Below, piece after piece: positions 59,420 through 64,000 of a DNA stretch of 64,000 bases. The stretch is taken from the NCBI GenBank assembly GCA_015491995.1, contig WGFY01000068.1, positions 1 to 64,000 on the forward strand, given 5' to 3'. Positions within the stretch are counted from its first letter, which is position 1, and each line of letters starts with the position of its first letter. The notes beneath the pieces are model-generated. The model saw nothing but the letters and a program-made list of their open reading frames with translations, had not been told where the DNA came from and did no database searches. This stretch comes from Mesoaciditoga sp. (GTDB lineage Bacteria > Thermotogota > Thermotogae > Mesoaciditogales > Mesoaciditogaceae). The position numbers and the translations under genes are program-made.

Positions 59420-60784
59420 TCAGATTCCTTTCTTTGCCACGTTAGCAGCGATAAGAATCGGATCCCACACGGGTGCAAAAGGTGGTGCGTAAGACAGATC
59501 AAAAGTGGATAATTCTTCGACATCCATTCCGGCGGTTATGGCAGATGCTATAACATCAATTCGTTTTGAAATATCCGAACCTGCCATCTGTGATCCAAGA
59601 ATTTTTCCGGTGCCTTTTTCGTAAACCAACATAACATGAATTTCCTTGCTATCCGGGTAGTAATGCGCTTTTGATTTTGATTTGATAATCGACATTCCAG
59701 CGTTAAATTGCTTTGAAGCCTCTTTGTACGTTAAACCTGTCCGGGCATATTCAAGATCGAATATCTTGGTGACTGCCGTTCCAAGTACTCCTTTGAACTC
59801 TTCTTTCCTACCAGCAGCATTTCTTCCGGCTACTCTTCCCTGCTTGTTTGCGGTCGTTCCTAAAGGAATGTACGCCTCGTCGTTTGTTATTCTGTGATAA
59901 GCGGTGGCACAATCGCCGCAAGAATACACATCATCGAAGTTTGTCATCATGTTGGAGTTCACAGAGATGGCACCTTTTTTTCCAAGGTGGATACCACATT
60001 TCTTAGCCAATTCTACCTGTGGTATTACACCAGCAGCCACCACCAACATATCGGTTTCAAGTATGCCATTTGTCGTTCCCAATCTGATCATCGAGTCTTC
60101 TTCATCTTCAACGAATTTCAATTGGGTAGACGTCAAAAACTTAACGTGATTCCTTTTGAGTTCACCCTCTATGAATTCGCTCATTTGCGGATCAGCAGTT
60201 GGCATAACATCTTTCATCATCTCAACAATTGTGACGTTTACACCGCGAGAACCGATAGCCTCAGCCATTTCCAAACCTATATATCCCCCTCCTAAAATAA
60301 CCGCATTCTTAGGGTGATCGTTGTCTAAAAATCTTCTAAGTCTAATGGCATCTTGAAGTGTCCTAACCTTGAAGATCCTCTCTTCAATTTTCAAGCCTTC
60401 AATCGGTGGAATAAAAGAAGTCGCACCTGTTGAAAGGATAAGCTTATCAAAGTACACTTTTACGTTTTCACTATAATCGTTGAAATTTTTAACCGTTAAA
60501 AATTTGTTGTTTGGGTCTACAGACGTAACTTCATGAGAAATTCTCACATCCACCCCTTTACTTTTTTCAAACGCTTCAGGAGTGAATATGACTATATCTT
60601 TGTAATCTTTCGCAAGACCTTCCACATAATAAGGAATTCCACATCCACCATAAGATATGAATTTGTCCTTTTCAAACAAGACAACTTTAAGATCTTCATT
60701 CTCTCTAACCGCGGCAGCTGCCGCACTTGTTCCCGCGGCAACTCCTCCTATAATGGCAATATCCACTCTTTCTTCTCTCATCAA
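59420..60784 (-). CDS. CoA-disulfide reductase / NADH oxidase family FAD-dependent oxidoreductase
   Basis: SYGGCGIPYYVEGL, ILGGGYIGLEMAEA, VYSCGDCATAYH. Confidence 0.9.
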   Translation of the reverse strand: MMREERVDIAIIGGVAAGTSAAAAAVRENEDLKVVLFEKDKFISYGGCGIPYYVEGLAKDYKDIVIFTPEAFEKSKGVDVRISHEVTSVDPNNKFLTVKNFNDYSENVKVYFDKLILSTGATSFIPPIEGLKIEERIFKVRTLQDAIRLRRFLDNDHPKNAVILGGGYIGLEMAEAIGSRGVNVTIVEMMKDVMPTADPQMSEFIEGELKRNHVKFLTSTQLKFVEDEEDSMIRLGTTNGILETDMLVVAAGVIPQVELAKKCGIHLGKKGAISVNSNMMTNFDDVYSCGDCATAYHRITNDEAYIPLGTTANKQGRVAGRNAAGRKEEFKGVLGTAVTKIFDLEYARTGLTYKEASKQFNAGMSIIKSKSKAHYYPDSKEIHVMLVYEKGTGKILGSQMAGSDISKRIDVIASAITAGMDVEELSTFDLSYAPPFAPVWDPILIAANVAKKGI

Positions 60785-60853
60785 ATCACCTCATTAGGGA
60801 TTGTATGCTCAACACACTTTAAAATCAGAATAAAAAAGTGATATTCACTATCA

Positions 60854-61330
60854 TCAACGCCCATCTTTTTGAAGTTGAATGTGTATAGAATCACCCACCC
60901 TTACCTTTCCACCCTTTAAGACCGTTGCAAATATGCCCTCAGTTGGCATGATACATTTACCAACGGTTTTGAATACAGCGCAATCTGTGTGGCATTTTTT
61001 CCCATGTTGCGTTACTTTCAGCAAAACATCGTTTCCTATTTTTATCATGCTCCCTATGGGTAGTGTAGTGAGAAGTTCTATTCCTTGAGTTGTCACATTC
61101 TCCGAAAATTCCCCAGGATTCACCTTGAAATTGCTGTTTGCATTGAACTTTTCAATACTCTCGATGGAGAGCAAACTGATCTGCCTGTGCCAATCACCTG
61201 CATGAGCATCGTTTTCAATACCGTAATTTTCAACGAAGTTGGCACCTTCGACGTTGTACTTTATAGTTCCCCTTTTTTCCGAAATGGAAAGCGCAAATAT
61301 TTTAGCATTACTTCGCTCTGTATTCACCAC
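60854..61330 (-). CDS. MOSC-domain protein
   Basis: GIENDAHAGDWHRQISLLSIESIEKF, FSENVTTQGIEL, CHTDCAVFKTVGKCIMPTEGIFA. Confidence 0.88.
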   Translation of the reverse strand: MVNTERSNAKIFALSISEKRGTIKYNVEGANFVENYGIENDAHAGDWHRQISLLSIESIEKFNANSNFKVNPGEFSENVTTQGIELLTTLPIGSMIKIGNDVLLKVTQHGKKCHTDCAVFKTVGKCIMPTEGIFATVLKGGKVRVGDSIHIQLQKDGR

Positions 61331-61745
61331 TCTTACCTCCAGATTTGTACAGAAGTCTCACATCCTCAATTCGTATGCTTCTGTCGATTGATTTGCACAT
61401 GTCGTACACATTCAAACATGTTATGGATACTGCCGCCAATGCCTCCATTTCAACACCTGTCTTCCAAGTGGCAACAGTTGAAGCTTCAACCCTTAATCTA
61501 TCTTCTCCATTAGGGATGATCTCAACTTGAACGTTGCTCAACGGTATGGGATGGCACATTGGTACGATCATGGGAGTGTACTTTGCTCCCATTATCCCCG
61601 CAGTCTGAGAAACACATAACACATCCCCTTTTCTGATTTTCTTCGACAAAATCGCGTTCAGCGTTTCCGGTTGCATCCTTACATACCCTTCCGCTACGGC
61701 GACCCGTTTTGTCAGTGGCTTTGAATCGACATCTATCATATTCAA
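61308..61745 (-). CDS. moaC: Cyclic pyranopterin monophosphate synthase MoaC
   Basis: MIDVDSKPLTKRVAVAEGYV, VPMCHPIPLSNV, TGVEMEALAAVSITCLNVYDMCKS. Confidence 0.96.
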   Translation of the reverse strand: MNMIDVDSKPLTKRVAVAEGYVRMQPETLNAILSKKIRKGDVLCVSQTAGIMGAKYTPMIVPMCHPIPLSNVQVEIIPNGEDRLRVEASTVATWKTGVEMEALAAVSITCLNVYDMCKSIDRSIRIEDVRLLYKSGGKSGEYRAK

Positions 61746-62728
61746 CCTCCTATGGAATTCATTTTCTTTCCAAGGGCTCTGTATGTCCCATGACTGAAAG
61801 GTTTTAACTTCACAAAGTTTGCCATCTTGTCCTTAATCTCTTCATCATTCAAATCACTCCTAAGCAGCTCTTTTACGTTTAGTTCACCACCGAGTATCAG
61901 GCAAAGCCTTAACATCCCATCTGGAGTAATTCTTAGACGATTGCATTTATCACAAAAATGAGGCTGACTGTACGATATAAAACCAACAACGGATCCATCA
62001 CCGGTTTTGTAGTATTCTGCAGGTCCATCACCAAATTTTTCGTTCATTTTAATCAGTCCTTTTGACTTTGCTACTTTTTCTTTTAAAGCATCAAAAAAAA
62101 CAGGTTCTTTCTCATTTTCTCCCACTTTCATGTACTCTATGAATCTTATGGGAACAGGTATGGATTTTGCAAAATCGATCAAGTCATTTATTTCATATGC
62201 GTTTTCCTTTATCACAACTGTGTTGATCTTTGTCTTGATTCGCATTTTCTCAGAAGCGATTATAGAATCCATCACGCTCCTCATAAAAGCCCTTGGCATA
62301 CCGCTTATCTTTTCAAAAGTCTCAGCATGCACACTGTCCAAGCTTATGTTTATGGAATCCAAAGAATCTTTAAGCTCGGGGAGGAACTTTTTCAGTACAA
62401 AACCATTCGTGGTAAGAGCCGTTCTAAGTCCCAACTCGTGCAACATGGATACGAGTCTTTCAACTCCTTGCCTTACAAGTGGTTCTCCACCTGTGATTCT
62501 AACTTTTCTCGTTCCCATGCTTTTAAACAGCTTGGTCAGCCTTTTGATTTCTTCATAAGATAAAAGTTCTTCCTTTGGAAGAAACTCCATTCCCTCTGAT
62601 CGGCAATAAGAACAAGAAAACTGGCATCTATCCGTGATGGAAAGCCTTAGATAATACAAACTTCTTCCGTAGGAATCCGTAAGTTTTTCGTTAATGACGA
62701 TCAACACCTCTTTTCCATAAAAATGCAA
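61742..62728 (-). CDS. moaA: GTP 3',8-cyclase MoaA (start codon uncertain)
   Basis: DSYGRSLYYLRLSITDRCQFSCSYCRSEGMEF, RITGGEPLVRQG, SQPHFCDKCNRLRITPDG. Confidence 0.95.
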   Translation of the reverse strand: MHFYGKEVLIVINEKLTDSYGRSLYYLRLSITDRCQFSCSYCRSEGMEFLPKEELLSYEEIKRLTKLFKSMGTRKVRITGGEPLVRQGVERLVSMLHELGLRTALTTNGFVLKKFLPELKDSLDSINISLDSVHAETFEKISGMPRAFMRSVMDSIIASEKMRIKTKINTVVIKENAYEINDLIDFAKSIPVPIRFIEYMKVGENEKEPVFFDALKEKVAKSKGLIKMNEKFGDGPAEYYKTGDGSVVGFISYSQPHFCDKCNRLRITPDGMLRLCLILGGELNVKELLRSDLNDEEIKDKMANFVKLKPFSHGTYRALGKKMNSIGG

Positions 62729-62835
62729 CGATCATTGCTTTCAAACTTTTCATCTATATTTTAACACAGACGAACAAACCACCCCATCTTTTAAAATGAA
62801 GTGGCTTTTCACTCATGTCAAATATCATAAAACGT

Positions 62836-63495
62836 TCAGACGCCTGGTATCTTAATTCTTTTTTCTACAAATGAAAACGCCCACGTGATGGTCAATATGA
62901 CCATAAGGTATATAAGGGCGACTCCAAGAAAGACATCCATGAATTCGAAGTTTCTACTCGCAACGAATTCTCCTTGAGCCATAAGTTCTGGAACACCCAC
63001 GAGATATGCAAGAGACGTGTATTTAACAAGGTAAACGAACTCATTTGTCCATGATGGCAGCACCTTTCTAAGTGCTTGTGGCATGATGACCAAGCGAATG
63101 GCTTGCCACTTTGTCATTCCCATAGAAATGGCGGCTTTCATCTGGCCTTTTTCCACGGATTGCATGGCACCTCTTATGTACTCTGCCTGGTAAGCACCGC
63201 TGTTCAACGAAAAACTTATCACCGATGCCACCAAGGGAGAAAAATGGATCCCAATCTGCGGAAGTGAAAAATAAATTATGAAGAGCTGCACCAACAACGG
63301 TGTTCCACGGATAATTTCAACGTAGGCAGTAGAAAAACCATAAGCAAGCTTCCCACCGTAAACCCTTTCTATCGCGGTAAACATACCAATTCCAAAACCA
63401 ACAATTATAGAAATAAAGGCCAGTTCTAAGGTGAATTCCAGCCCTTTTAAAAGAAAAGGCAAAGCCTGAATGAATATAAAGATGAAATGATTCAT
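62836..63495 (-). CDS. Polar amino acid ABC transporter permease
   Basis: [54 protein letters not shown]. Confidence 0.93.
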   Translation of the reverse strand: MNHFIFIFIQALPFLLKGLEFTLELAFISIIVGFGIGMFTAIERVYGGKLAYGFSTAYVEIIRGTPLLVQLFIIYFSLPQIGIHFSPLVASVISFSLNSGAYQAEYIRGAMQSVEKGQMKAAISMGMTKWQAIRLVIMPQALRKVLPSWTNEFVYLVKYTSLAYLVGVPELMAQGEFVASRNFEFMDVFLGVALIYLMVILTITWAFSFVEKRIKIPGV

Positions 63496-64000
63496 GATCC
63501 ACTCCGAAATTTTGAAAGGAATTGGCGCGTGCGCTCTTTTTCTGGATGTGATAGTATCTTTTCTGGTGTTCCCTGTTCAACGATATAGCCATTTTCCATG
63601 AAGATTATCCTATCGGCTATGTCCCTGGCAAATGACATTTCATGTGTTACGATGAGCATGGTCATACCACCTTTGGCCAATTTTCTCATGACTTCCAACA
63701 CTTCACCTACCAACTCAGGATCAAGCGCTGACGTGGGCTCATCAAAGAGTATGAGCTCTGGTTCCATGGCAAGTGCCCGCGCGATACCAACTCTTTGCTT
63801 TTGCCCTCCAGAAAGTTCTGCGGGATAAGCTTCTGACCTTGAATCAAGCCCAACTTTCATAAGGTTTTCCAAGGCCACTTTCGTCGCATCGCCCTTCGAA
63901 AGCTTTTTAACCTTTAATGGCCCTATTCTAACGTTATCAAGGACTGTTAAATGATTGAAAAGATTGAATTCTTGAAAAACCATTCCGATCTTCTGCCTCA
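63492..64000 (-). CDS. Polar amino acid ABC transporter ATP-binding protein, truncated by window edge
   Basis: [22 protein letters not shown] (frame open to base 64000), [36 protein letters not shown]. Confidence 0.95.
   Translation of the reverse strand, partial: RQKIGMVFQEFNLFNHLTVLDNVRIGPLKVKKLSKGDATKVALENLMKVGLDSRSEAYPAELSGGQKQRVGIARALAMEPELILFDEPTSALDPELVGEVLEVMRKLAKGGMTMLIVTHEMSFARDIADRIIFMENGYIVEQGTPEKILSHPEKERTRQFLSKFRSGS

Overview
The window reads as a dense, AT-rich bacterial chromosome segment. Gene content and order suggest a Thermotogota-like thermophile (inference). It is almost entirely protein-coding and has no rRNA, CRISPR array, transposase or prophage that I can support. 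Main blocks: (1) GT4 glycosyltransferase (cut by the left edge), an ICMT/PEMT-like + PlsC acyltransferase fusion, a CPA1 antiporter, CBS-type family II pyrophosphatase and MnmG; (2) a tRNA with anticodon CAT, then a tight + strand operon metG-gyrA-truA-tlyA-secA-prfB-gluzincin-CsaB-like-tandem HD protein; (3) a four-tRNA operon (Lys, Leu, Gly, Thr); (4) nrnA and a flagellar rod/ring operon; (5) a complete V/A-type ATPase operon G/H-C-I-K1-K2-K3-F-E-A-B-D; (6) GH38 alpha-mannosidase with a ROK regulator; (7) a NifX/ORP-like, two MinD-ferredoxin ATPases, ferredoxin and radical SAM cluster; (8) a near gap-free minus-strand block of about 15 kb including lepA, smc, rnc, thyX, an NtrC-type two-component pair and fabG; (9) MOSC-moaC-moaA and a polar amino acid ABC transporter (cut by the right edge). 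The most striking observation is the V-ATPase rotor locus. It holds three tandem proteolipid (K) genes, each with an extra N-terminal two-TM module, and the first two have Asn where the third has the ion-carrying Glu (all exactly 18 codons before the stop codon). This suggests a heteromeric, charge-diluted rotor ring. Other good leads are an apparent ACG start codon for the pyrophosphatase, a tandem HD protein with a degenerate first half, a strikingly MIF-like tautomerase and the lipid-enzyme fusion.
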